Shown: in pieces, positions 35,213-43,638 of the stretch
Layout of the letters: every line of letters begins with the position of its first letter
How positions within the stretch are numbered: position 1 is the first letter of the stretch
Source of the DNA: an uncultured Clostridium sp.
Lineage (GTDB): Bacteria; Bacillota; Clostridia; TANB77; CAG-508
Assembly (NCBI GenBank): GCA_947648495.1
Contig: CANSOA010000014.1
Location: forward strand, 1 to 51,160
Direction of reading: 5' to 3'
DNA length: 51,160 nt
Made by a program: the position numbers and the translations under genes
The notes under the pieces: model-generated
Database searches by the model: none
What the model was told of the DNA's origin: nothing
What the model saw: the letters and a program-made list of their open reading frames with translations, nothing else

Positions 35213-35770
35213 ATGAGAAAATTGACAATGGGAATTTTATTCATAAGTATGATAATTTTAACGTCTCAAGCTTATGCAACAGAAGAAAAAATAGTGGAAA
35301 ATACAGTAAAAGAGGAAAATATAGTTGAAGAAAAACCAACTGAAACGAAAAAAAATGAAACGATGTATGTCCAAGAAAGATGCAATATACGAGAAAGTTA
35401 TTCAGTCGATAGTAATCGAGTTGGCGGGCTAGATGTGGGAACAGAAGTTACAGTGATTGCGGAATATAGCAATGGTTGGTATAAAATTAAATACGACGGC
35501 GGAGAAGCGTTTATCAAAGCGGGCATTTTAAGAAATACAAAACCAGAGATAGAAGAGGAAGAAAATCCTGAATCAGAGCAAGGAACAGAAAACCAAAACA
35601 CGCTACCATCAACAGATGGAAGCAATGACGAAGTCGATAATGAATATGCAGAAATGTTAAATGAAATTGGTGTTTTACCAGAAGTGGGGAATAATATAGC
35701 AGATTTTTTATTTGTTAGTGTGATTTTGGTAGCGATAGTCGCTGTGCTATATGTAAAATATAAATTTTAG
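35213..35770 (+). CDS. Surface SH3b protein, probable sortase substrate
   Basis: A 185-residue protein: signal peptide (about 1-23), Glu/Lys-rich segment, one SH3b domain (about 43-105: ERCNIRESYSVDSNRVGG, NGWYKIKYDGGEAFI), an acidic linker, and a C-terminal membrane helix (about 162-181) ending KYKF. LPEVG (residues 155-159) lies just before the helix, and LPSTDG (131-136) further upstream; both recall sortase sorting signals. Being 27 bases from the sortase gene makes it the likely cognate substrate. The function of the SH3b domain is probably wall binding. Confidence 0.75.
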   Translation: MRKLTMGILFISMIILTSQAYATEEKIVENTVKEENIVEEKPTETKKNETMYVQERCNIRESYSVDSNRVGGLDVGTEVTVIAEYSNGWYKIKYDGGEAFIKAGILRNTKPEIEEEENPESEQGTENQNTLPSTDGSNDEVDNEYAEMLNEIGVLPEVGNNIADFLFVSVILVAIVAVLYVKYKF

Positions 35771-35786
35771 TAAAGGGAGAAATAAA

Positions 35787-36632
35787 ATGGCAGAAATATT
35801 AGATGGTAAAAAATTGGCAAAAAAAATACGAATTGGTTTGAAAGAGGAAGTAGAAAAATTAAAACAAGCAGGAATTTGTCCAAAACTTGCGGTTATTATG
35901 GTTGGAGATAATAGTAGTTCAGAGGTATATGTGAAAAATAAATCTTCAGCATGTCGAAAAGTTGGGATTGAATTTGAGGAATTTTTGTTGAGCAAAGAAA
36001 CGACAGAGCAAGAATTATTAGAACTCATTCAAAAATTAAATGATGATAAAAACATTCATGGAATTTTGCTGCAAAGTCCAGTTCCAAAACAAATTGATAT
36101 TAATAAGGCATTTCGAACGATTTTGCCAGAAAAAGATGTGGATGGTTTTCATCCAATGAATGTTGGGAATCTTGTGATAGGAGAGGATTGCTTTGTTTCT
36201 TGTACACCGTTTGGAGTAATGAAATTGTTGGAGGAATATGAGATTGAAATTGAGGGCAAAAATGCGGTCATTTTGGGAAGAAGCAATATTGTTGGAAAGC
36301 CGATGGTGCAGTGTTTGTTGGCTGAAAATGCGACGATTACGGTTTGCCATTCTAAAACGCAAAAAATTCAAAATATTGTTAAAAATGCAGATATTGTTAT
36401 TTCTGCGATTGGAAAACCACATTTTGTAACAAGTGATATGATAAAAGAGGGGGCAGTTGTCATTGATGTGGGAATTAATCGTTTGGGAGATGGAAGCATT
36501 GTGGGAGACGTGGATTTTGATTCAGTAAATAGAAAAGCAAGTTACATAACGCCAGTTCCTGGCGGAATTGGTCCGATGACAATTGCAATGTTATTAACAA
36601 ATGTTGTAAAAGCAACGAAAATACAAAATTAA
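35787..36632 (+). CDS. folD: Bifunctional methylenetetrahydrofolate dehydrogenase/cyclohydrolase
   Basis: A 281-residue cytoplasmic enzyme interconverting 5,10-methylene-THF and 10-formyl-THF. Signatures: YVKNKSSACRKVGI (Tyr and Lys of the active site), GILLQSPVPKQ, and PGGIGPMTIAMLLTN at the C-terminus; GRSNIVGKP binds NAD(P). Start ATG has GGGAG upstream. The length is standard. Confidence 0.96.
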   Translation: MAEILDGKKLAKKIRIGLKEEVEKLKQAGICPKLAVIMVGDNSSSEVYVKNKSSACRKVGIEFEEFLLSKETTEQELLELIQKLNDDKNIHGILLQSPVPKQIDINKAFRTILPEKDVDGFHPMNVGNLVIGEDCFVSCTPFGVMKLLEEYEIEIEGKNAVILGRSNIVGKPMVQCLLAENATITVCHSKTQKIQNIVKNADIVISAIGKPHFVTSDMIKEGAVVIDVGINRLGDGSIVGDVDFDSVNRKASYITPVPGGIGPMTIAMLLTNVVKATKIQN

Positions 36633-36700
36633 TAAAGATAAATTGGGGGTATATCTTAAAATAGGTATGCTCTTTTTATTTAAAATTAAAGGAGGAAAAT

Positions 36701-37562
36701 ATGGAAGAATTATATGATTTATGGTTTGCTAGTTTGGATATTAAAAATTATACGAAACTAGAATTGTTAAATAAGTATGAAACAAAAGATATTTGGGAAT
36801 TGGAATTTTCCCATTTGGTAGATTGCAAAATTGATGAAAAAGAGATTCGTCAGATTTTGAGCAGTAAAAATTTGGAGCAGGCTAAGCGAGATTTGGAGTA
36901 TAGGAAACAAAAGAAAATTGAGTTACTGTCGATAAAGGACGAGAAATATCCACACAAATTGCATCAAATTGAGGATAAACCAGCGTTTTTGTATGTAGCG
37001 CGGAAACACAGAGGTTTTGGATGGAGATAATGTTGGAATGGTTGGTTGTAGAATGGCGACAAACAATGGAAAGATGTTAGCGCGAACGATAGCTAAGGCT
37101 TTGGCTAACCGAAATATCAATATTATTAGTGGTTTGGCGGTAGGAATTGACACTTATGCACATTTAGGAGCTTTGGATTCGGGTATTGGTAAGACTGTAG
37201 CGGTATTGGGAAGTTCTGTAGCAGATGAAGAAATTTATCCAATGCGAAATACACGAGTATTTGAGAGAATTTTGGAAAAGGGAGGTGCAATTGTTTCAGA
37301 ATATGGTTTTGGCTCAAGACCAGAAAAACATCATTTTCCAGCGAGAAATCGAATTATTAGTGGACTTTCGGATAAAGTGATTGTGGTAGAAGCCAAAAAA
37401 AGAAGTGGTAGTTTGATAACGGCAAATTGGGCGTTAGAGCAGGGAAAAGATGTTTTTGCTGTGCCGGGAAATATTTTGGTCAAAAATTCGGTTGGGACAA
37501 ATAATTTGATTAAAGAAGGGGCGTTTTTGCTTTCCAATATAGAAGATATTTTTTGGAAATAA
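36701..37562 (+). CDS. dprA: DNA processing protein DprA, with one CGGA recoding site
   Basis: A 286-residue protein, once the C of the in-frame CGG at 37001 is skipped, that loads RecA on incoming single-stranded DNA during transformation. Domains: N-terminal SAM-like helical region (about 1-65) and Rossmann-fold DprA domain (about 75-285). The junction reads PAFLYVAGNTEVLDGDN, then MVGCRMATNNGKM (the GxRxxT motif), GLAVGIDTYAHLGALD and FPARNRIISGLS. Gly101 comes from CGGA. Unshifted, the frame ends ten codons later. As with comEC, this is a DNA-uptake gene; topA, its usual neighbour, is absent. Confidence 0.85.
37001..37004 (+). other. CGGA recoding site in dprA (Gly101)
   Basis: CGG follows GCG; skipping C gives LYVAGN, where the glycine after LYxxG is conserved in DprA. 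An alternative placement (extra G before CGC) would give LYVRGN but does not change the need for a shift. Confidence 0.8.
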
Positions 37563-37624
37563 TCATAGAAAAATGTTGATTTAAAAAATATTTTGATGTA
37601 TAATCAAATAAAAGCAGTGAAAAA

Positions 37625-37807
37625 ATGCTAGGTACTCTAGTTTATTTGTGTCTTGCTAAAGAATATATTAGAAAACATAACGTAGAAAAAGAGAAAGAAT
37701 TTTTTGAAGGGACGTTGTATCCAGATACCGTTCAGCCGAAGAAAATTTCACATTATTCATCATATTGGTTTTCAAATACGAATTTATATCAATTTTTATT
37801 AAAATAG
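37625..37807 (+). pseudogene. Truncated zinc-dependent phospholipase-like gene
   Basis: A 60-residue ORF. HNVEKEKEFFEGTLYPDTV and KKISHYSSYW recall the N-terminal part of a family of about 200-residue putative metal-dependent hydrolases with F-x-x-G-x-x-x-PD and K-x-S-H motifs. Only this N-terminal part is present; a stop is followed at once by the next gene. There is no CGG in it to explain the break. No good SD. Probably a remnant. Confidence 0.5.
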
Positions 37808-37819
37808 GAGGTATTTTAA

Positions 37820-38356
37820 ATGGAGAGTTTTTTGAAAAAAACAGGATGGACGTCTATTATAACGTCTGTGATTATGGCAATTGTTGGTGTGATTATTATT
37901 TGTAATCCAACGGTGACAATGAAGATTGTGGCTTATACTTTGGGGGCAGTTTTTATCGCTTTTGGCGTTATCAAATTAATTAACTATTTTGTAGCGAAAG
38001 GAACGTATGATTTTTATAATTATGAGATGATTTATGGTTTGTTAGCAGTGATTATAGGAATTATCACGATTGCGTATAGCAATACGATAGCTACGATTTT
38101 TCGCATGATTATTGGGGTGTGGATTATTTATAGTGGACTTATGCGATTAGGCTTGGTTATGAAATTAAAAAATTTAGGAATTAACGAATGGAAATATGCA
38201 CTTGTGATTTCTATTTTGATTTTGATTTGTGGTTTTTATGTTTTAGTCAAAGCAGAAACAATTGGCGTGGCAATTGGAATAGCGGTTTTGATTTATTCGA
38301 TTATGGACATTATTGAAGGTGTTATCTTTTTACGAAATGTGGATTCGATTTTTTAA
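37820..38356 (+). CDS. HdeD/DUF308-family membrane protein
   Basis: A 178-residue protein with six membrane helices in three paired repeats (about 10-180), matching DUF308. In E. coli, HdeD is linked to acid stress; the role in Firmicutes is unknown. Start ATG is preceded by AGGAGG. No partner is visible. Confidence 0.85.
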   Translation: MESFLKKTGWTSIITSVIMAIVGVIIICNPTVTMKIVAYTLGAVFIAFGVIKLINYFVAKGTYDFYNYEMIYGLLAVIIGIITIAYSNTIATIFRMIIGVWIIYSGLMRLGLVMKLKNLGINEWKYALVISILILICGFYVLVKAETIGVAIGIAVLIYSIMDIIEGVIFLRNVDSIF

Positions 38357-38434
38357 AAAAGAGGAGAAAATGAGTTATTTATAGCATAAAATGTAAGAGA
38401 ATGTTATAATTTGTAAATAAATTGAAAAAAAGAC

Positions 38435-38464
38435 TTGAATATTGCGTATCAATTATGATATACT
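38435..38464 (+). promoter_or_regulatory. Promoter of pyk
   Basis: TTGAAT (38435-38440), 18 bp, TATACT (38459-38464), 38 bases before the pyk start. Confidence 0.65.
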
Positions 38465-38501
38465 AATAATCGATTTGAAAAAGGAAAGGGAGATTGTAAA
38501 A

Positions 38502-39938
38502 ATGAAAAGTTTAAAGAAAACGAAAATAGTAGGAACTATAGGTCCAGCTAGTGAGAAGAAATTAGAAGAATTATTTGAAGCAGGCTTAAATGTTTGTAGG
38601 ATTAATTATTCTCATGGAAGTTATGATGAACAAAAAGAAAAAACAGAGGATATTATCCGTTTAAGAAAAGAATTAGATTTACCAATTCCTATGATTTTGG
38701 ATATGCAAGGACCAGAAATTAGAACTGGTATGCTAGTAACTGGAAAAAATGAAAAAATCAAATTAGAAGATGGACAGAAATTTACGCTTGTATGTGGTGA
38801 AGATATTGTTGGAGACAAAGAAAAGGTATCTGTATCATACAAAGATTTATATAAAGATTTAAAAGTAGGAGCAAAAGTTTTAATTGATGATGGCGCAATT
38901 GAATTAGTTGTAGATGCAATTAGTGGAACGAATATTGAATGTACTGTTGTTCATGGAAATGGATTAGGAAGCAGAAAAACAATGAATTTGCCAGGAACAG
39001 CAATCCGTCTTCCAGCTTTAAAACAAAAAGATATTGATGATTTAATAACAGCTTGCGAGCATGATTATGACTATGTCGCTGTATCTTTTGCAAGAAATGT
39101 GGATGATATTAACCAAGTAAGAAAAGTATTAGATGAGCATGGTGGAACTGATGTTAAAATCGTTACAAAAGTTGAAAATGTAGAAGGCTTAAGTAACATG
39201 GAAGAAATCGTAGAAAAAGCTGATGTTCAAATGATTGCTCGTGGTGACATGGCAACAGAAACTGACTTTACCGAACCACCAATCATGCAAAAGAAATTTA
39301 TCAAATTATGTAATATTGCCAATAAACCAGCCATTACTGCAACTCAAATGTTAGAATCTATGACACACCAACCATTACCAACAAGAGCTGAAGCAAGTGA
39401 TGTTGCTAATGCTGTTTATGACAGAACAAGTGCGATTATGCTTTCTGGAGAGTGCGCAATGGGAGAATTTCCAGTAGAATGTGTTGCAACCATGACAAAA
39501 ATTTCAACAAGAGTAGAAGGAACTATCGATTATTGGAAAAAATTTGAAGAGAATAAAAATATCAATTTAGAAACATTAGAAGATAACATTGCTTATTCAA
39601 CTTGTGTAATTGCAAAAAATATGAAAGTAGATGCAATTGTTTGTTATACAAATTCAGGAGATACAGCAAGAAGATTATCTGGAATGGGAGCAGGTTGCCC
39701 AATTTTAGCTGTAACAGATAATAGAAGAACATTCAATCAATTAGGAATTGCTTGGAATGTAGAGCCAGTTCTTATAGAAACTGATTCAGATAAATCAAAA
39801 GTAATCGAAAAAGGAATTGAGAAGTTAAAAGCAAAAGGAATTTTAGATGCTGGAGATACGGTTATTATTGCAGGTGGAAAAGATTTTATGAATGGTGTTC
39901 AAGCGAGCAAACAAATTGGTGGTTATGTAAAAATATAG
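38502..39938 (+). CDS. pyk: Pyruvate kinase
   Basis: A 478-residue glycolytic enzyme converting PEP and ADP to pyruvate and ATP. Motifs: RINYSHGSY, MQGPEIRTG, KVENVEGL and the active-site block IARGDMATET, with PAITATQMLESM. It lacks the extra C-terminal PEP-utiliser domain of Bacillus and many Clostridia. Start ATG 38502 has AAAGGGAG upstream; an in-frame ATG at 38442 lies between promoter elements. It is followed by eno. Confidence 0.96.
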   Translation: MKSLKKTKIVGTIGPASEKKLEELFEAGLNVCRINYSHGSYDEQKEKTEDIIRLRKELDLPIPMILDMQGPEIRTGMLVTGKNEKIKLEDGQKFTLVCGEDIVGDKEKVSVSYKDLYKDLKVGAKVLIDDGAIELVVDAISGTNIECTVVHGNGLGSRKTMNLPGTAIRLPALKQKDIDDLITACEHDYDYVAVSFARNVDDINQVRKVLDEHGGTDVKIVTKVENVEGLSNMEEIVEKADVQMIARGDMATETDFTEPPIMQKKFIKLCNIANKPAITATQMLESMTHQPLPTRAEASDVANAVYDRTSAIMLSGECAMGEFPVECVATMTKISTRVEGTIDYWKKFEENKNINLETLEDNIAYSTCVIAKNMKVDAIVCYTNSGDTARRLSGMGAGCPILAVTDNRRTFNQLGIAWNVEPVLIETDSDKSKVIEKGIEKLKAKGILDAGDTVIIAGGKDFMNGVQASKQIGGYVKI

Positions 39939-39959
39939 CAAAAATTTAAAAGTAAAAAT

Positions 39960-39994
39960 AAGTGATACTTTGTGCAAAGTGTCGCTTATTTTTT
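39960..39994 (+). terminator. Rho-independent terminator of pyk
   Basis: AAGTGATACTTTG and CAAAGTGTCGCTT form 13 consecutive pairs including G-U, then TATTTTTT. Confidence 0.85.
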
Positions 39995-40048
39995 GTATAT
40001 CTTTCATTTTTCTGGAAAGAATATCCATAAGAGTTAAAGGAGGTAAAA

Positions 40049-41308
40049 ATGAAAGATTGTTTAAAAATTGTAAGTGTAAAAGCATTGGAAGTTTTGGATT
40101 CGAGAGGAAATCCAACTGTGCAAGTGGAAGTCGTAACAGAAGGGGGATTTTGTGGAAAAGCAGTTGTTCCATCAGGTGCCTCAACAGGAGCGTTTGAAGC
40201 TTTGGAGCTTAGAGATAATGATGAAAAACGTTTTGGTGGAAAAGGTGTTTTAAATGCGGTTGATAATGTTAACAAAAAGATTGCTAAAAAAATCGAAGGA
40301 ATGAATGTGTATGACCAAATTAGAATTGACGAAGAATTAATTAATATGGCAGGTGAAAACAAAACAAAATTAGGAGCTAATGCAACCTTAGGAGTTTCTA
40401 TTGCGGTTTGTAAGGCAGCTGCTGAATCGCTAGGAATGCAATTGTACAATTATATTGGTGGAATTAACGCTAAAATGTTACCAATTCCAATGATGAATAT
40501 TTTAAATGGAGGGAAACACAGTGACAATAATGTGAATATTCAAGAATTTATGATTATGCCGACTGGAGCTGGAAATATTAAACAGGCTATTCAAATGGGA
40601 GCAGAAGTGTATCATGCTTTGAAAAAGATTTTGAAAGTGAATGGATACACGACAAGTGTTGGAGATGAAGGAGGTTTTGCACCAGATTTACAAAATGAAG
40701 AAGAAGCTTTTAAATATATTTTAGAAGCTATTAAACATGCTGGATATGAGCCAGGAAAAGAGATTAACTTAGCGGTTGATGTAGCGGCAACAGAAATGTT
40801 TGATAGTGCTCAAAAAGGAGGCAAGCAAGGCTATGAATTCTGGAAAACAGGTGAATTTAAAACGACAGATGAAATGATTGCTTATTTAAAAGATTTAACA
40901 GAGAAATATCCGATTATTTCAATTGAAGATGGTTTGGCAGAAGAGGATTGGGACGGCTGGAAAAAATTAAGTGATGAGTTGAAAGATAAAATCATGTTGG
41001 TTGGAGATGATATTTTTGTTACGAATCGAACGCGTTTTGAAAAAGGCATCAAAAAAGGCGTCGCTAATACAATTTTGATAAAACCAAATCAAATTGGCAC
41101 CGTAACTGAGACACTAGATTGTATTGAAATGGCTAAGCAAAATGGTTACAAAACAGTCATTTCCCATCGTTCGGGAGAAACAGAAGATACGTTTATTGCA
41201 GATTTGGCGGTAGCTGTCAATGGTGGATATATTAAGTCTGGAGCGCCTTGTAGGACGGATAGAGTGGCGAAGTATAATCGTTTGCTTCATATTGAGAGTG
41301 AGATTTAG
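40049..41308 (+). CDS. eno: Enolase
   Basis: A 419-residue enzyme interconverting 2-phosphoglycerate and phosphoenolpyruvate. [25 protein letters not shown], and the enolase signature [14 protein letters not shown] followed by [17 protein letters not shown] are visible; Asp/Glu metal ligands occur in [14 protein letters not shown] and [18 protein letters not shown] is perfect. It makes a glycolytic pair with pyk. Confidence 0.97.
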   Translation: MKDCLKIVSVKALEVLDSRGNPTVQVEVVTEGGFCGKAVVPSGASTGAFEALELRDNDEKRFGGKGVLNAVDNVNKKIAKKIEGMNVYDQIRIDEELINMAGENKTKLGANATLGVSIAVCKAAAESLGMQLYNYIGGINAKMLPIPMMNILNGGKHSDNNVNIQEFMIMPTGAGNIKQAIQMGAEVYHALKKILKVNGYTTSVGDEGGFAPDLQNEEEAFKYILEAIKHAGYEPGKEINLAVDVAATEMFDSAQKGGKQGYEFWKTGEFKTTDEMIAYLKDLTEKYPIISIEDGLAEEDWDGWKKLSDELKDKIMLVGDDIFVTNRTRFEKGIKKGVANTILIKPNQIGTVTETLDCIEMAKQNGYKTVISHRSGETEDTFIADLAVAVNGGYIKSGAPCRTDRVAKYNRLLHIESEI

Positions 41309-41315
41309 AGGTTTT

Positions 41316-41345
41316 AAAGGGATAATTTTGGTTATCCCTTTTTAT
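41316..41345 (+). terminator. Rho-independent terminator of eno
   Basis: AAAGGGATAA and TTATCCCTTT enclose a TTTTGG loop, followed by TTTA. Confidence 0.85.
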
Positions 41346-41444
41346 ACATAATTTTTTTATAAATTGTGGATATTTCTCTTGAAAAAATCGTATAAATGTA
41401 ATACAATAATAAATATTTTATAGATAAAGGGGAAATTTTTTATT

Positions 41445-42755
41445 ATGCAAATTATGATATTGATTATTTTAATTTTGATTAATGCCTTTTTTGCTGCCAG
41501 TGAAATTGCATTTATATCTTTAAATGATACCAAAATAGATATTATGGTAAAAGAGGGAAATAAAAAGGCAAAGACAATTGCTAAAATGTTAAAAACACCA
41601 AGCCGATTTTTGGCTACTATCCAGATTGGAATTACGTTGGCGGGATTTTTGTCAAGTGCTTTTGCTTCCGATTCTTTTGCAGATGATTTAGCGCCAATTT
41701 TAGCGAATGCAATTCCTAGCATAAGTTTTGAGACTTGGAAGGGGATTTCGATTATAATTATTACGATTATTTTATCGTATTTTACTTTAATTTTTGGCGA
41801 ATTGGTACCAAAAAGAATTGCGATGAAAAAGTCTGAGATGATTGCTTTTGCAAGTATTGGAGTAATCAATTTTATTTCGATTGTGACGTCTCCATTTGTA
41901 CGTTTTTTGGAGTTTTCCACAAATGTTGTATCTAAAATTTTTGGTGTAACAGGAAATGAAGAAGAGGTTGTGACAGAAGAAGAAATCCGAATGATGGTGG
42001 ATGTTGGAGAAGAAAAGGGAACGATTGAATTTAACGAAAAAGAGATGATTAACAATATTTTTGAATTTAATGATAGAACGGTTTCTGAAATTATGACACC
42101 ACGTAATGAGATTTTTGCGTTAGATAGCAATTTAGCGATGTCAGATGCTATTTTGCAAATTGCAGAGGATTATAAATATAGTCGAATTCCAGTTTATCAA
42201 GATAATATGGATCAGATTATAGGAATTTTGTATATTAAAGATATGCTGTTAGAGCAAAAAAATAAAAATACGAAAATAAAAAATCTTGTGAAAGATGCTT
42301 ATTTTGTACCAGAGACGAAAAAAATAAATGAATTATTTTCGGAAATGAGAAAAAATAAAAAGCAAATTGCAGTTATCATTGATGAATATGGCGGAACAGC
42401 TGGTTTGATTACGATGGAAGATATTTTAGAAGAAATTGTTGGTGATATTTTTGATGAGTTTGATGAATTTGAGAACGAGTATGAAAAAATCGATGATAAT
42501 ACGTACATTTTAGATGGTGGAATTCCGATTTATGAATGTAGAAAAATATTAAATATTGATATTCCAGAAGGAGATTATGAAACCTTGTCTGGTTATCTAA
42601 TAGAGGGTTTGGGAAGAATTCCTGGAGAAAAGGAAAAGCCTGTATTGGAAATTGAAGATGTGGTTTATAAAATTGAGAAAATCAAAAATAAGCGAATTTT
42701 GAAAGTCAAAGTGTGTATTGTAGATGCAAAAAAAGAAGAGGAAGAAGAGGCTTAA
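41445..42755 (+). CDS. CNNM/CBS-domain (HlyC/CorC) membrane protein
   Basis: A 436-residue protein: CNNM (DUF21) domain with four helices (about 1-185), two CBS domains (about 205-320: IMTPRNEIFALDSN, YSRIPVYQDNMDQIIGILYIKDML, DEYGGTAGLITMEDILEEIVGDI) and a C-terminal CorC/HlyC domain (about 345-425). Family members are implicated in Mg2+ or Na+ efflux rather than hemolysis. Start ATG follows GGGGAAATT. It is monocistronic with a terminator after it. Confidence 0.92.
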   Translation: MQIMILIILILINAFFAASEIAFISLNDTKIDIMVKEGNKKAKTIAKMLKTPSRFLATIQIGITLAGFLSSAFASDSFADDLAPILANAIPSISFETWKGISIIIITIILSYFTLIFGELVPKRIAMKKSEMIAFASIGVINFISIVTSPFVRFLEFSTNVVSKIFGVTGNEEEVVTEEEIRMMVDVGEEKGTIEFNEKEMINNIFEFNDRTVSEIMTPRNEIFALDSNLAMSDAILQIAEDYKYSRIPVYQDNMDQIIGILYIKDMLLEQKNKNTKIKNLVKDAYFVPETKKINELFSEMRKNKKQIAVIIDEYGGTAGLITMEDILEEIVGDIFDEFDEFENEYEKIDDNTYILDGGIPIYECRKILNIDIPEGDYETLSGYLIEGLGRIPGEKEKPVLEIEDVVYKIEKIKNKRILKVKVCIVDAKKEEEEEA

Positions 42756-42760
42756 AGAAG

Positions 42761-42806
42761 AAAGTCTCCAGAGGTATTGTATGATGCTTTTGGAGACTTT
42801 TTTTTT
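42761..42806 (+). terminator. Rho-independent terminator
   Basis: AAAGTCTCCA (42761-42770) and TGGAGACTTT (42791-42800) form a 10-bp stem with a 20-base loop, then a T8 run. Confidence 0.8.
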
Positions 42807-42978
42807 TATTTGGAATGGGAGATAGAAATAGAAGAATGAGAATATACAGTTGTAAATTTTTATATATTTTTTGGTAGATTTTGTGGAAAAATAGGTGAAG
42901 ATTATCAAAAAGGAAATAATAAAAATAAAACATCTAGGTTGCTTTCTACAATTGATGATATAATCTTCAGGAGGAAAC

Positions 42979-43029
42979 ATGGTGTGGAATGAGGTTTTAA
43001 AAAGGGAAATTCTAGAAGGGTGGGAATGA
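42979..43029 (+). CDS. Possible 16-residue leader peptide
   Basis: The stretch 42807-43200 has no ordinary gene. It holds TATAAT (42958), a perfect AGGAGG (42968-42973) and the micro-ORF MVWNEVLKREILEGWE, about 170 bases before spoIIID. It may be a leader peptide, a remnant or chance. The rest is AT-rich with nothing identifiable. Confidence 0.25.
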   Translation: MVWNEVLKREILEGWE

Positions 43030-43200
43030 CATTCAAAAATGAAAAATAGAGGAAATGCGACTGTTACAAAAGAAATTTGCAAATAAATTTTTGCAAAATG
43101 TTGATTATATTAAGATACAGATATTCATTTAAATATGAGTTCTAATCCTTCTATCAAGCGAATACAATTAAGCAAATGTATTTGTTTGGGGGTTTTCTTT

Positions 43201-43512
43201 ATGAAAGATGTTGTTTCACAAAAATTACCGATGACTAGTAGAACTGGTACAGGTAAAAAATCAATTGAAGAAAGAGCAATTAAACTTGCTCAATATATCA
43301 TAGATACAAAGGACACTGTTCGTGGGGCTGCGAAAAAGTTTGGGGTAAGTAAAAGTACGGTACATAAAGATGTCAGTCAACGCTTACTCAATATCAACTA
43401 CACTCTAGCCATGCAGGTTCGCAAAGTACTTGATGAAAATAAAGCCGAAAGGCACATTCGAGGCGGAATGGCAACAAAAATGAAATATCGTAATAAAAGC
43501 AATGCTTCTTAA
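43201..43512 (+). CDS. spoIIID: Sporulation transcriptional regulator SpoIIID
   Basis: A 103-residue HTH protein that modulates mother-cell genes after sigma-E becomes active. AKKFGVSKSTVHKDVSQRL is the recognition helix region, and RHIRGGMATKMKY the conserved basic C-terminus. I start at ATG 43201, preceded by TTGGGGGTT, rather than the upstream in-frame ATG 43135, because the extra 22 residues are absent from the family. The N-terminal KLPMTSRTGTGKKS is longer than in Bacillus. Confidence 0.93.
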   Translation: MKDVVSQKLPMTSRTGTGKKSIEERAIKLAQYIIDTKDTVRGAAKKFGVSKSTVHKDVSQRLLNINYTLAMQVRKVLDENKAERHIRGGMATKMKYRNKSNAS

Positions 43513-43523
43513 AATGAAAAAAT

Positions 43524-43556
43524 ACACCTCTTAAAAAATAGAGGTGTATTTTTATA
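43524..43556 (+). terminator. Rho-independent terminator of spoIIID
   Basis: AAATACACCTCT and AGAGGTGTATTT flank a TAAAAAAT loop, followed by TT-rich sequence. Confidence 0.85.
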
Positions 43557-43571
43557 AAATAAAAAAAAACA

Positions 43572-43610
43572 TTGACAAAAGAACGAATGTTTGATATTAT
43601 TATCAAACAT
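43572..43610 (+). promoter_or_regulatory. Promoter and operator of the murL-murD2 operon
   Basis: TTGACA (43572-43577), 17 bp, TATTAT (43595-43600). ATGTTTGATA-TTAT-TATCAAACAT (43587-43610) is a perfect 10-4-10 palindrome over the -10 box, a probable repressor site. No regulator is adjacent. Confidence 0.8.
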
Positions 43611-43638
43611 CTAAAAAAAATTAGAGGAGATGTATCAT

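Noticed and set aside
37625..37807. A further CGGN recoding site in the truncated hydrolase gene
   Set aside because: No CGG is present; the gene simply ends. Treated as a remnant.
38442..38501. Twenty-residue N-terminal extension of pyruvate kinase
   Set aside because: It overlaps the promoter, while ATG 38502 has a proper SD and the usual N-terminus.
42597..43082. Minus-strand 161-codon ORF
   Set aside because: Phe/Ser/Tyr-rich translation of AT-rich DNA with no SD or recognisable motif; overlaps the end of the CBS gene and its terminator.
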